Assembly: GCA_007922225.1 (NCBI GenBank)
Contig: ML679972.1
Coordinates: 37,973,579-38,037,578 of the forward strand
Origin: Emydura subglobosa
Taxonomy: Eukaryota; Chordata; Testudines; Chelidae
Direction: 5' to 3'
Length of the DNA: 64,000 bases
The translations under genes and the position numbers were made by a program. The notes under the pieces were generated by a model. The model was not told where the DNA came from and made no database searches. It worked only from the letters and a program-made list of their open reading frames with translations. Shown here in pieces: positions 16,046 through 27,640 of this stretch (within the stretch, counting starts at the first letter, position 1; every line of letters begins with the position of its first letter).

Positions 16046-16889
16046 CACTGCCTCCCTATGGCTGGGCTCAGGCATGCTGTGGGGTGGGGAGGGAGAGCAC
16101 GGGGCTCTGCCTGCCCATGGGGCACTGCCCGAGCCAGGAGCATGGGGCCCTAGCTGTCCTCGTCACAGGCTGCTTGGTAACTAGCCACGTCCTCTCTGCC
16201 AGGGGACTCGCCAAGCCGCTGTCGGTCGTGATTGATGCACTTCCACCTCGCAGCTCCCGGTGCCGCGGCCCTAACGATGATGGATGAGAAACAGACCGGG
16301 GTCTGCAGCGATGCCAGCCAGCCGCAGCCGGGGCCTTTCCTGGTTGCAGGCACTGACCAGGCTGCCCCCTCACTGGGCTTTGCCCCACCCCATCTGCCCC
16401 CCAACCCTGCTGCTACAGCCAGGGCACGTGGTGCCCAGCCCTCCCCCCCCACAGATATACGCAGAGTCTCACGCCGTCTCACCAGCATCCTCGCTCCATC
16501 GCCTCCTTCCATGACAAATCACAGCTGCCACCACGTGTCACTTTCAAGGGCCGGGGGACACAAGAAGCAGCTCCGTATTTTTACTGCATTTTAGCAGGGC
16601 TCCGGCCACGGCGAGACAAGAGATCCCGGGTGCCTGATCTCCACTCCGAGGGGCAGGAGACAGCTTCCCCTGCCTAGGCTGGAGGGCACAGGGGAGCAGG
16701 GAGTCCTGAGCCAGCCGCCTGCCTAGATCTGAACATCCTGGAGATCTGGAGGAAATCGGGTCTTGGGAGTGGCCCCCTCTATAGTGCTGTAGCCTGCTGC
16801 CTCCATAGCACTTTGTGTGCAGCCTCTGTCTGGTTTTATTGCTGCGCTTGTTGCATTGCCTCCCGCAGCTGGGGGTGTGCAGGGAAAGT

Positions 16890-17330
16890 GTGAGTTTGAA
16901 AGGAGAATGCACAGAGGGTGTGAGGAGGGTGAATCCAGCATGCAAGATGCACAGTGCACGCATGCAGCGTGCAAGGCACGCGGGACATTCGAGGCATAAA
17001 GAGCATGACAAATACCCATGGGGCATCTGGAACATTCACAGAACATGCAAGGAACACACATAGAACAGCACAGAACATGCAAGTGCAAGAAGTGTGAATG
17101 GAAAGTGCAAGGGGGCAGGGGTGCAAGAATGGAAAGTGCAAGGGGGTGAATGGAAGGTGCAAGGGTGTCCAGAATGTGCACGGCGCATAGAGCAAGCCCA
17201 GCATGTTTGATGCACAAGGAGCGTGCCTGGGCTGTGCGAGGTGCAAGGCGAGCAAACAGAGCATGCCAGGGGCAGAGAGCGTGAAACGTCCCACGTGCAA
17301 GGAGCCTGCCCAGAACAGGGAGGCAAGGAG
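16890..17330. repeat. Cryptic short-unit repeat (GCAAGG / CATGCAAG)
   Basis: The words 'catgcaag', 'gtgcaagg' and 'gaacatgcaagg' recur more than fifteen times with irregular spacing. This makes the minus strand open in several frames at once (Cys/His/Leu/Ala-rich). These frames are artefacts of the repeat. Confidence 0.7.
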
Positions 17331-17394
17331 AGTGAACGGGACAGGTGAGGTGCAGCGCATCTCTTCTTATCAAGGCATGTCCCTGGCACAGCTC

Positions 17395-17655
17395 CTTCTA
17401 TGCCTTGAATCCTCGCGCTTCTGCCGTGGGGTTGGATCCCCAAGCACTTTACAAACATTAATAAATTAAGGTCTCAATCTCCGCTTTCCCACAGCAAGGT
17501 GCTCTCCCCCCCATTTTAAGGATGGGGAAACTGAAGAAGGGGGCAGGGCAAGGACTTGCTCAAGGTCACCCCGAGAGTTGGTGACAGAGATGGGAATAGA
17601 ACCCTGGAGTCCTGATGCCCAGATCTCCCCACACCTCCTAGACACCCCCCTCTTC
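17395..17655 (-). repeat. MIR/CORE-like SINE, near full length
   Basis: In order it has 'caagcactttacaaacatt', 'ccattttaaggatggggaa', 'ctcaaggtcaccccgagag', 'aatagaaccctggagtcctg' and a worn A-box region. This is the complete inverse order of the SINE. Confidence 0.75.
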
Positions 17656-17694
17656 CCAGAGTGAGGGATGGAAGTGGGGAGTCCATAGGAGCGT

Positions 17695-18015
17695 TTAGAG
17701 GCTCCAGCTAAGCCCAGGGTCCCATTGTGCCAGGTGCTGCACAGGCAGACACGGTGTGACAGACAGCTCCCACTCGGAAGCGCTCACAAGACAAGACAAA
17801 AGAAAACTCGTTCTCTCCATTTTACAGCTGGAGAAACTGAGTCACAGGCCCTGCAAGGAGCTGACCCTCCAGCAGATCGGAACTCTCCACTCCCTTGCAC
17901 TAACATCGCACGCTCACATTGCATGGGTGCAAGCGACGGAGAAGCAAGCGGGCCACATAAAGCGACTGCCCTGAGACAGCCAGGAATTGAACCCCGGCGT
18001 CCTGAAGGCCAGCCT
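17695..18015 (-). repeat. Second, longer copy of the same SINE family
   Basis: It starts with 'cccattgtgccaggtgctgc' (the 3' tail block), then 'gacagctcccactcggaag', 'ctccattttacagctggag' and 'gaattgaaccccggcgtcct'. It shows that the tail block and the MIR-like core belong to one element. Confidence 0.7.
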
Positions 18016-18084
18016 GGTGCCTCATCCAGGAGGCCAGCAATACATGGGCTGCGGGGCTATTGGCCGCATAATGGCCTCATCAGT

Positions 18085-18300
18085 TGAGAGGATTCCGGGC
18101 CCTCAGCGGGCGGGAGGCGTCTGATACTTAACGCCGAGGAAGTAGAATTAAGTGAAGCAGCCGGTGCGTGATTTATGGAGAGGCTCCCTGAGTTCCCAGC
18201 TGTTTCATTTTTCAAAGGACAAGCTGGCTCGGCAGGGAATGGGGGAGCAGAGGCACTAGATTTATTAGCTCCTCGTTTCCAGCTGCCCTTTCGGCTCTGG
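18085..18300. other. AT-richer island, candidate conserved non-coding element
   Basis: It is unlike the surrounding GC-rich repeats and contains 'gtagaattaagtgaag', 'cgtgatttatggag' and 'ctagatttattagctcc'. I see no repeat signature. Regulatory function is inference. Confidence 0.35.
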
Positions 18301-18379
18301 CTCTGATGGCCATTAGCCCCCGTCCCCCGTCCCTGGAGTGGGAGGGGGACTGTGAACTGCATGGGACTGGATGGGTGGA

Positions 18380-18660
18380 AGGTCACCAGGGCAATGGCAT
18401 GGCCGGGGGAGACCTGTTCACGGGCTAGGGAGTGAGGTCATCATAGCGATGAGGCCATAAGGACAGCCGATGTCATCATAGTGACATCACAGGGGAGGAA
18501 GGTCTCCGTGGCAACCACATTACCAGGGAAGACCTGGCGCCGGGGTGATGGCATCGATGATGGAAGGTCACAGCAGCGATGACATCACCAAGGGAGAAAG
18601 GTCACTATGGAGATGACATCCTGAAGGTGGTGGCATTGATGACATCACATGGGACACAGG
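18380..18660. repeat. Minisatellite of TGACATCA-containing units
   Basis: 'gatgacatcac' or near forms recur about seven times between 18433 and 18650, with 'gggaggaaggtc' spacers. Each unit carries a half-CRE-like TGACATCA. One unit (about 18508) reads 'gtctccgtggcaacc', an RFX-like word. Confidence 0.7.
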
Positions 18661-18969
18661 CCAATGAAAGCTCACGGCTAGTGCCCAAAGCCGCCGACAG
18701 GGGCTGGGTGAATTTTGCCTCCGGACGCAGTTTGGGGTTAGCCGATTTTGGACAAGTGGTCAATATTTTCCACAGCCCCCCCGCCCCATCCCCATTTTCC
18801 AACTGGCTGGATTTGTGCCCGCAGAGCAGATCATGGCTGGATCCCCAGCACTGTGGGCGCCCCTACCCAGGGAGACCAGGGCACCCCGCTTCCCGGCACC
18901 TGGCCCAGGGGTGACCCACTGAGACGTATCATCAAATGGAGAACAATCTTTCCTCGGCTCACTGGGGCC

Positions 18970-19090
18970 GGGGCCATCTCTTGCTCTGGGTTTGGGCAGC
19001 GCCCGGCAGATCAGGGGCCCCTGATCTTGGTCGGGGCTCATGCAGCGCCTGGCCCAGTGAGTCCGTGTGTGTGATCTTTGCCAGGGCTCC
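18970..19090. repeat. SINE/L2-like tail block
   Basis: It has 'tttgggcagcgcccggcaga' and 'catgcagcgcctggcccagt', the same block as at 4380-4480. Confidence 0.5.
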
Positions 19091-19234
19091 TTTGTTCTTG
19101 ACCAAGCTACATTAGGGGGCACCACTCCACCCTACACTAGGCTCTGTCATTCTCAGAGCTGGGAGCTCCCTGCCAGCTTGTCCCCACCTCCAAGTTAGCC
19201 ACCCACCCTCTCCGTTCTGCATGAGCACACCGGT

Positions 19235-19400
19235 GAATTGCAGGAGCCGTGCTCGTGAACAAATCCCCCTGGTTACGGCAGCCTCGTGCCCGGCGCAGGC
19301 CGACAGCCTGTAATTACGGAGATAACGAGGGAGTAATTATTGCTCAGGCACAACCGCCACTCCCTAATAAGTGCCTTTTTGCTTAAACATCTGCTGGAGT
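19235..19400. other. Candidate conserved non-coding element
   Basis: A compact, non-repetitive stretch with 'gcctgtaattacggagataa', 'gggagtaattattgctc' and 'ccctaataagtgcc'. It has two TAATTA-type homeodomain sites within 30 bp in an otherwise GC-rich neighbourhood. Confidence 0.35.
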
Positions 19401-19439
19401 CGTAGGTGGGGAGAGAAGATGTAGGAGACGCTCCCCGCG

Positions 19440-19660
19440 TGTAACCGATGGCAGACTGGGAGCCAGGACTCCTGGGTTCTAGTCCCAGCTCTGGGCGGGG
19501 AGTGGCATCTAGCGGTTAGAGCAGGGGGCTGGGTGTCAGGACTCCTAGGTTCTAGTCCCAGCTCTGATGCTAACTTGCAGCATGTGACCTTGGACAAAAT
19601 CCTTCCCCCCCACTTCCTCCACCTCACTTTCCCCATCTGTAGAGTGGAAATAACACCAGG
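19440..19660 (+). repeat. Two tRNA-headed SINE heads and a MIR-like core
   Basis: It has 'gccaggactcctgggttcta' at about 19462 and 'tagcggttagagcaggggg' with 'caggactcctaggttcta' at about 19511-19555. Then follow 'catgtgaccttggacaaaat' and 'actttccccatctgtagag', the MIR-like core. Confidence 0.75.
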
Positions 19661-20075
19661 CGTACTTCCTGTGCCAGGGGAGTCCCAGTGCCTCCTTGCT
19701 CAAGTGGAAAGGGACTTCCCGTTGTGTTAATATTTGTCACGTAAGCCCAAGACTTTGCTTTCAGGGGGAGAAGAGCCACATCCAACCCCCAGCTCTCCTG
19801 GGACCCCCCACCTCCTCCCCAGGCTGTGTGAAGCCAGTAGTCCCAACCCCTCCCTTGCTCAGTCAATAAAAACGGATTGGAAGGGTGCGTTGGATCTGAC
19901 GCGCTGCCTTGAGTCAGCCCCCACGGCCCCATACATGAGTGTGGGTAAATGTCAAAGCGGAGGAACCAATGCCGAGGTGATACAGGCAGGGACAGAAACT
20001 GGCCTGGTTCAACCGGAGAGCATCTGCCAGCTGAGGCAGGCAGCATTGGGCCGATTGGTTCACTCTGTTACTTTC

Positions 20076-20205
20076 AGATACAGCCAGCTCTGGGGAGGTT
20101 GTGGCGGCTGTTTATGGGGGGGAATCCCTTGACCAGTGCTGAAATGCAGCCAGCTCTGGGGTGGGGCAGGACAGCTCTGCCCCACAGTTAGGGACTGGAG
20201 GTGAA
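20076..20205 (+). repeat. Two units of a 66-bp 'ATGCAGCCAGCTCTGGGG' repeat
   Basis: Units begin near 20078 and 20144. The same family is at 22915-23060 with a spacing of 65 bp. Confidence 0.65.
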
Positions 20206-20259
20206 CAGCTGGGGGATGGAGGTGATGTTGATGCAAGGAGGCAGAACATACTTACCTCA

Positions 20260-20830
20260 CCTGCATTGAAATCTGATTATTATCGTAGCACCTAGAGGCC
20301 CTGACCCAGATTTGGGGGCGCACCTGTTGGGCCACCGGCACATGGGCCCCCGACACTGATCACAGGGGTCCCCCATTACAAAGGCCCAGCCCAGATTGGG
20401 GCCTCTTCCCCCTATCACACCACATGGGCCCTGCCTCAAAGACAGTCTGTGCCCCAAAGAGCTCCCAGTCTCGCCCGGCAAGCCAAAGGAAGGACAATTC
20501 TTATCTGATGACAAGCCTTGATGGGTCCCCCCCAGCCTGACAGCACCAGCTGACTTGCCACTGTGCTACCCAGCTCTCCCTGCTAAGGATGCCCGCGGTG
20601 GCCTGGGTGCAGCTCCCCCTGAGAATCAGCTTGTGAGAGACAGTCCCTGCCCCAAGAGCTCAGAGCGTGAACAGACACAGGGTGGGAGGGGAAACTGAGA
20701 CACAGAGAGAGGCAGCGACTTGTTCCCAGTCACCCTGTGGGATAGGGGAAGAACCAGGGACAGACAGAACCCGGGTGTCCGAGCCGTAGGTCAGTGCCTG
20801 ACCCCCCACCTGGTCTATGCTTAAGAATTA
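20260..20830 (-). repeat. Composite SINE/L2-like element
   Basis: In inverse order it has 'tatcgtagcacctagaggc', 'cagtctgtgccccaaagagc', 'gacagtccctgccccaagag', 'gaggggaaactgagacacag' and 'gaacccgggtgtccgagcc'. Two overlapping copies may be joined. Confidence 0.6.
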
Positions 20831-21689
20831 TGCTTAATTCTTATGCTTAATACAGCTCCGGCACACAACATCGTGAAACATTTCTACCCCTGAGCACCGG
20901 AGATATGCCAGCCTGACCCCTGGTGTGGACATAGCTAGGCTGGTGCAGGAATTCTTCCATTGACCCAGCTACCGCTGCTGGGAGATGCAGTGTAACGATG
21001 GGAATAGAAAAACCCCTTCTGTCACTGTAGGAAGCATCTCCGTGACGGCGCTACCGCAGCACAGCCGTGGTGCCCGTGGTGTAGCCACGGCCCCAGTCGC
21101 TGGCAACCTCGGGGCAGCAGAGAAGGTCTGGCTCTCCAGTTGGGGGCGGCTGCTCTTGCCCATCTAGCACCCCTGGCTGGCCATCACGTCGGGTCCCTGG
21201 TGCTTGGCTGCTCCTCGCCATTCAGTCGTCCAGCCAGGCCGTGCTTTAGTGCCACATGCCGGTCTCAAGTGCTCGTAAAACAATAACCCCCATTCCATCC
21301 ACAGCAGCCTTCCAGGGCAATCACTCCGAGAAACCCCAATCCCACCCATCTCCCCAGGTACTTTACTGCACCTGTCCGGGGCCGGCCAGGGTGAAACCCC
21401 CTCGTCTCCCTCCTGCATGGTCCTTTCTCCATCTGAACCCTGTATCGAGCCCCTGCTTGGCCAGCTGCAGCGAGAATCACCGTCTCTCCTCACCCTTGTA
21501 AGTGCCTGTACCCAGGATTTTCCTGCAGCCCCCAATGCCCCTCAGGCAGTACTGTCTCTGCCTCCAGCTTCCTACTAGCCCTGGTGTCCTTTCACCAACA
21601 GAGGAAACTCCCAGCTCCTTCTTCCTTTGAGGCTGACCCAGCTGCCTTTGCTCCCCATCTGGGCCCATCTCTCCTCCAGGTGCACACTG

Positions 21690-22470
21690 CACCCTGCAAG
21701 CTCATTGACATTGATCCATCAATTTATCAAAGAAATTGATATGCACCAGCTCTGTCACTCTAAGTGAGGTCTCTGCACACACTCAATCCACATGCACCGT
21801 TTTAGATAAGACACAAATAAATGTACTGACTACAGTAAGATTTTAAGTGAATCCAAGTCAGATTATTAACAAGTCAAGGAGTTAATCACAATTAACTAAA
21901 AGATAACTCGCATCTTAACCTCAGATTAATATGCCAGTCGGTATTCAGTTTACCACACAGGCTGGGTGCAATGCCTCTTGCAACCAGGCCCCCCCGTAGG
22001 TAGATTCTCAGTCTTTGGTGTTGCTTAGAAGATGGATTTCAGGGAAGCCAAGGGACAAAGATGCCTCAGCTTTTAACAAGTTTCCCCAACACCCCCTGGG
22101 GTCAGGTGATTGGCCCTGTCCGGCAATGGGCATTATTTCTTCCACTTGAGGGAGGCAAAGTGCTCACAGGTGCTTAGGCCAGTCCATTGTTCGTGTATGC
22201 ATGCCTCTGCTGGGCGTGGAAACACAGCCTTGTGTTCGTCTGCATCTGTTCAAGCCACGTGACACAGACATTTGGGGATAGGACCGAGCAGAGTTTCACA
22301 TACGTGTGACATTGCAGGAAACGTGCACCCATAACAATAATGTTCAGCGTGTTGTGAGCATTCCAGAAACACCTGCCACGGCACACTTTGCAGCGGACAA
22401 TACACAGCTACACCGTAAGGGTGAACTTGAATGATACACGGATCGCACCATAAGGGTGTACACGGGGTAC
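21690..22470. other. AT-richer island, probable worn retroelement
   Basis: Base composition changes sharply. It contains 'ataaatgtactgactacag' and 'agattttaagtgaatccaag', words I associate with a repeat common in turtle DNA, but the class is not clear. No coding sequence. Confidence 0.35.
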
Positions 22471-22914
22471 AACGTGTCACAGCTTTGAACAGGTGACCGA
22501 CCTAGAAGAAAGCCCTTCAACAAACCAGCCAGACCCTCCCTGCTTCTCCAGTGGGGCTCAGCGTCACCTCCAGGCAGGGGCAGCACCGCCCTGGAATTTG
22601 CGCCCCCCGCCGACCCTTTTGTGTTCTCCTGCCACAGGATGGCTGCAGGTGCTGGCTTGTTGCATTTTATTTGCCCAGGGCTGGGGGTTTGGGAGTGAGG
22701 GGCTCGAGGTGCCCCCCACTGAGCCATGCTGTTAATGGCATGAACACTGCGGCCTTGGGGTTTCCTGGCACCAGGAAACTGGGCCCAGGCACGAAGCTAC
22801 AGGCAAGAGAAATCTTGAGCTACCCCGATGGAAAATCTCCAGGGACTGTCAGGCACTCACCTGGCACTGAGGAAAGGGGCTCGGGTAGGGCCTACAGGAA
22901 TCATTTTGCCCACC

Positions 22915-23065
22915 ACTGAGATGCAATTGCCTCTGGGGTGGAGTGCGGCAGCTCTGTGTATGGGAGTCGCTCGCCCAGTGCTGAAATGCAGCCACCTCTG
23001 GGATGGGGCACAGCAGCTATTTATACAGAGGTCCCTCCCCCAGCACAGAGTCACCATGCTTCCCC
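22915..23065 (+). repeat. Two units of the 65-bp 'ATGCAGCCACCTCTGGGG' repeat
   Basis: Units begin at 22921 and 22986, followed by 'gcagctatttatacagaggt'. Sister of 20076-20205. Confidence 0.65.
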
Positions 23066-23214
23066 CTGAGGCCCTCAAATCCACAGCACAGATCTCCACT
23101 ACTTGAGTTTAAACACCATGAGCAAGCAGCGACAGAAGGCTATTATTCTCTACCCTGGCTCTGCACATCTGCACCAAGGGGGGATACGGTAGAGGAATAG
23201 TGTGGGGAAAGCAA

Positions 23215-23645
23215 CTAACGAAGGGTTATTTAGCCCATCATGTAGCACAAGAACCAGGCATCACCTGATGAACTTAACAAGCAGCAGGTTTAAAACAAAC
23301 CAAAGGAAATACTTCACTCAACAGAAAGTCAGCCTGTGGAACTCCTTGCCAGGGGACGTTGTGCAGCCTAAAAATATAACTGGGGTCAGAAAGGAATAAG
23401 AGAAGTTCCTGGAGGACAGATCCATCAATGGCCATTAGCCAAGATGGGCAGGGACACAGCCCCATGCTTGGGATGACCCCAAACCTCTGAGTGGCGGAAG
23501 CCAGGAGGGAAAGACAGGACGGATCTCTCCAGAATTGCCCTGTTCTGTGTGCTCCCCCTGAAGCTCTGATCTGGGTCACTGTTGGAGACACGACACTGGG
23601 CTAGGGGGACCCCAGTGACCCAGTATGGCGGCTCGTATATTCCTA
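23215..23645 (+). mobile_element. CR1 LINE 3' end
   Basis: Turtle/crocodilian-type CR1 tail: 'caacagaaagtcagcctgtg' then 'gaactccttgccaggggacg', 'caatggccattagccaagat', 'gacactgggctaggggga' and 'gacccagtatggcggctcg'. 5'-truncated. Confidence 0.9.
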
Positions 23646-23649
23646 TGTG

Positions 23650-25400
23650 CACCTGAGAAGGGGCCTGTGGTGAGAGGAGGCACATCCCACCCGAGCACTG
23701 AATGGTTAATGCGGACTGGAGGGGCCCATTATGTGACCTGGCTGCACCTGGCGGGAGAGCCCAGTGGGGCAGGAGCAAAGAGAAGAGGTTGGTAGCAGAA
23801 GGGGGCTGTAGGGAGAGAGAGGTGACTGTGAAAGCCATGGGGGGTGGGGAGGGGAAGAACCTGGGGGTCCTAGCCCTGAAAGAAGGATCAACCCAGAGAC
23901 AAAGCAGGGAAGAAAGTCTGAGAGGGACTGGCTAGGAAGAAGCCCAGGGAAAGAGCAGTAGACCCAAGAGGGGCGGACGTAAGTCTGGTGATCTGGCCAG
24001 AGGGCCGTGTCACGGAAGAGAAACCGTGGGAGTGACCAGTGGGGTCAGAGGGCAAGCCGGCGGTGATGCCACACCTGGCCATAGGGGGCGCTCCTGCAAT
24101 GGGTGAAACCCCTTTACAGGGCCCGATGCTGCTGTGCGCCTCAGGCCGATTCAGGGTGGCGCTCCCTCTCCCACCACGGCCTGGGTCGCCAGCAGAGACC
24201 CCTCTGCTGGGCGGGAGGCTCTGAGCTGGGCTCCCGGGATGGGGCAGTAATACCTGGAAGAGGAAATTTGCCAGGGCAAACTCAAAGCGAGCGTCTAAAC
24301 CCGCCAATGTGGTGCCCCCGGCTTAATGCTTTGCACTGGATTAAATCCAGTGGAAACTCACATGGTGGAGACTTCATAAAAGGAGCAAACAAGCCATGGA
24401 GATCTGTTGCTCCCCTGGATTCACAGGGTTGCTTAGAGAGTGGAGCCTGGGCGTGTGGGACGACTGGGGCGGGTGGCAGGTGGGAGGTGTGGTTGGCGTG
24501 CCCTGCGATGCCCAGCGGGCCATTGGCATCATCATTTCAGATTTTGGTGCAGATTGCCATGGACAACACCCCACGCGCGCGCTGCCCCTTCCCCTCCCAT
24601 CCTATGTCTGGGGCACTGTCTCCCGCCCTGGCTCTGGGCAGCACAATGGGGATCTCCGCTTGAGTTTTGCCTGTGTTCAAAGAGCCAGGAATCGATTCAC
24701 CCTCCGTCCCACCCCAAATCGGGATGAAATTGGCTTGACAGCTCCACGATTTTAGTCAATACCAACCTCCAGGCTCTGAGTGTTCGTCATCTGCTGCTTG
24801 AGCCCTCGGTGCGAGGGTTACGTCTTCCAGCTTTACCCTGCCAGGGCTAGGAATGTTCTTCGTAATGGTCAGATTTGGGGAACCGGGGCTCAAAGGAAAC
24901 TCAGTGACTAGCACAAGGCTGGCCTAGTACCGGTGTGAGCTGGCTCCGGGCACTAGAGCGAATAAAACCGAGAGGCAGAAACGTCCTCCCCTAGGGGCAG
25001 GGGACCCCGTTTACACAGAGAACAAGCAGATCTGGAGCTAACAGGGGTAGGAACTGTCCCCCGCCCCACTTCCCAGAAGGGCCCAGCTTCTGGTTATGTG
25101 GGGCCAGGTGCATACAGGCAGTAGGTGCTGTCAGCGACAGGAGACCAGGCTAGGTGGGTCCTCGGCCCACTCCCAAGGGTCCGTTCCGGTGTCCCTACCC
25201 CCAGCCGCCCCTCTGCAATCCAGCTGGCCGTCCCCTCCAGCCCTGGCTGCTTAGCTGCCCCCTGGCACCGCCATTCACGGCACCAATTTCCTGAACAAAG
25301 CTGGGCCCAATTTACCTGTCAGGCTGGCGGCCACATTTCACTGCCCAGCAAATGTACCCCCGACGGCGACATTAATCTCTAGACGTGACATGGGTGTGAA
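23650..25400. other. Non-coding stretch
   Basis: No supported exon. It includes an isolated CTCF-like 'atagggggcgctcc' near 24083 and AT-rich patches near 24720-24780. Confidence 0.4.
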
Positions 25401-25404
25401 TCAA

Positions 25405-25405
<1 letters not shown>

Positions 25406-25436
<31 letters not shown>
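25406..25436 (+). repeat. Homopolymer of 31 G
   Basis: An uninterrupted G run, the longest homopolymer in the window. It could form G-quadruplexes. The true length is uncertain because such runs are hard to sequence. Confidence 0.9.
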
Positions 25437-25437
<1 letters not shown>

Positions 25438-25754
25438 ACCCCAGTCTGGGGATTAGCTCTGGGAGCCCCTCGCCCTTGGAACAACTGGCGCTTGGTTCCC
25501 TCCCGGGGGAGTACAATTGGCACTGGCCGCCCAGTCCTGGACTCCCCCTCCCCCCCAGCTCTGCCGGTGCCCCTCAGTCAGTGATGCCTCCAGCAGAGGC
25601 TGAAGTGGGGAGCCAGGCTCCCCTGCCCCAATAGTGCTGCTCTCCCAGGGCTTTCAAGCTGCTGACTTCAGAGACTAGAGGCTACTGCGAGCAGCCTGCT
25701 GTGAATGTGATCTCTCCCCCCACCATGTGCCGTGGAGCCAGGATCCCGATGGAG

Positions 25755-26055
25755 GCCGAGGGGTTAAGGCAGGACTCCTGGGTTCTAGCCCTGATTCAGG
25801 GAGTGGAGAAGGGTCTAATGGTTAAAGCAGGGAGTCTGGACTCCTGGGTTCTCGTCCCAGCTTGGGGCAGGTAGTGAGGGCTGTCCCTGAGAAGAAAACA
25901 CAGGAGTCCTGGGTGAGTATTGTGTGACCTCCCTCTTCCCCCGTTTTACAGATGGGGAAATGGAACAGAGTGATTCACTGAATTTCCCAGGGTTGCACGG
26001 TGAGCTAGTGACAAAGCTGGGAAGAGAACCCAGGAATTCAGAGCTAGAGCAGGTG
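25755..26055. repeat. tRNA-headed SINEs (plus) and MIR-like core (minus)
   Basis: 'ggactcctgggttctagccc' (25770) and 'tctaatggttaaagcaggg' are plus copies. 'ccgttttacagatggggaaa' at 25942 and 'agaacccaggaattcagag' form a minus copy. Confidence 0.7.
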
Positions 26056-26064
26056 TGGCTGTGA

Positions 26065-26175
26065 ATTGGTTGATGGATGGATGGACAGACGGGGGGTGTA
26101 TAGGGATGGATGGATATGAGGGGTGTGGATAGGGATAGCTAAAGGGGTGTGGATGGGGACAGATTGACCAGTCTG
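26065..26175 (+). repeat. GGATGGATAGAGGGGTGT minisatellite, short array
   Basis: Three degenerate units, e.g. 'atggatggatggacagac', 'ggatggatatgaggggtgtg', 'ctaaaggggtgtggatggg'. The family is also at 28.68, 54.0 and 62.05 kb. Confidence 0.65.
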
Positions 26176-26689
26176 TAGGGTAGCATTTTCAGCAGCACGT
26201 CAGTGATTCAGGGTCTCGGCTCCCTCTGACTTTCAACGTGATTTTGGCTCCTCTGTCATTTCTGCCAGTGGGGCTGTGTCTAGGAGCTCCCTTGGGTGCG
26301 AATGGCCCTGCCCTGCACCCTGTGTGTTCTGCGGGTTCTTAGTCCCTGCCTGGCTCCCAAGCCCAGAGCTGGTGCTGGAGGAATTTGCCCCCCAGTCTGG
26401 GCAGGCTGAGCACCAGCTGCACCCTGGATCCACGACGATGTTGGTGACTCTCTCTGGCCTTCCCTGGCTCCGTGGGTTACTGTCCCCTGTGGGTGCCATC
26501 TCCTCCCGGCCTGGGGCAGGCGGCAGGTCCAGATCCAGATGAGCGGCACGATGCAACCCAGCCTTGGCTGTGCTGTGCTGGAAACAAAAGCAGGGAGCAG
26601 GGGGGACTGTGCAGAGAGACTTCCCCAGAGAGAGGGAAGGAGAGAGACCACGTAATAAGGCTGGAGTTCTGTTCTGTCTGGAGGGGGCA

Positions 26690-26785
26690 GCATGGTGCAG
26701 TGGTTAGGATCCCAGCTACCCAGTGGAACAGTCCCAGCCTCACTCTGTGCCTCAGTTTCTCCACCTATAAAACCGGGCCCGAAAG
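26690..26785 (+). repeat. MIR-like SINE
   Basis: The head is 'gcatggtgcagtggttagga' and the core 'ctctgtgcctcagtttctcc'. Confidence 0.65.
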
Positions 26786-26949
26786 CTGTTGCTTACATCA
26801 GCCGTGGGCATGGGAAGGGGCATCCGGATGTGGCATCTTCCGGCTTTCATGCTTTGACATCTTGAGGCCAGGAAAGCAAGCTGCATCCCCCCCTGGAGCA
26901 TTTGAAGCGGGCTTGTGCGTGTGTGCAGCTGCGTTTGTGCGTCTCAGCT

Positions 26950-27640
26950 AAGAGCAGCTCTCACAACTCGAAACAAAACTCTTTGCCGTGCTGCTGCAGC
27001 GCCTTCTCCCATTCCTGCCGTGGGTTGTGCAGCGTCGTGGCCCCAGTCGGAAGGTTCCGTAGCATTACTCTGGGCGTCTTTGCAGGAGCAATCTCTGGAC
27101 TTACCGCAGTGACATTCACCTCGTTACTGCAGCATTCTGGGGTGCTCCCACGCCTCGTTTTGCAGTGTCGCTGCACCAAGGAGCGCAAGTGTTCTGGGGA
27201 CTTTTGCTATGGCCCCGAGGCAATCTTCACCCTCATTAGAGTGATTCGTGCGGCGTGCTCTAGAATTACGGCAGACGTCTTCGCAGGGACCTGGGTGCAC
27301 ACTGGATGATCCCTCTAGTATCTTTGCAGTGTCCCTGTAGCATTGCTAGGGCGATTTTTGCTGCGGTACTTCAGCAGTCTGTGACTGACTCTTGCATTGT
27401 CTGAAGTGTTGCTGCAGCATTCTCTAGCACTGTTGGGTTTTTTTTTTGCAGTGTCGTTGCAGTGTGCCACCGAAATCCGGGGCGGGGCGGGGAGGGGGTC
27501 TTTTCACAGGGTCTCTGCCCCCATCTCGTCCATCATTCTGGTAATTTTGGTGCCGTTACCGCAACATCCTGCAGAAATGACGGCATTCGCTTTTGCAGCA
27601 GTGCTGCAGCACTTTGTAGCATGACAGCAATAATTATCCC
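26950..27640. repeat. Ancient diverged relatives of the 68-bp array
   Basis: Words such as 'gttactgcagcattctgggg', 'tttgcagtgtcgctgcac' and 'gttgctgcagcattctctag' recur about every 60-70 bp but are heavily diverged. They read as an old edge grading into the young array to the right. Confidence 0.45.
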
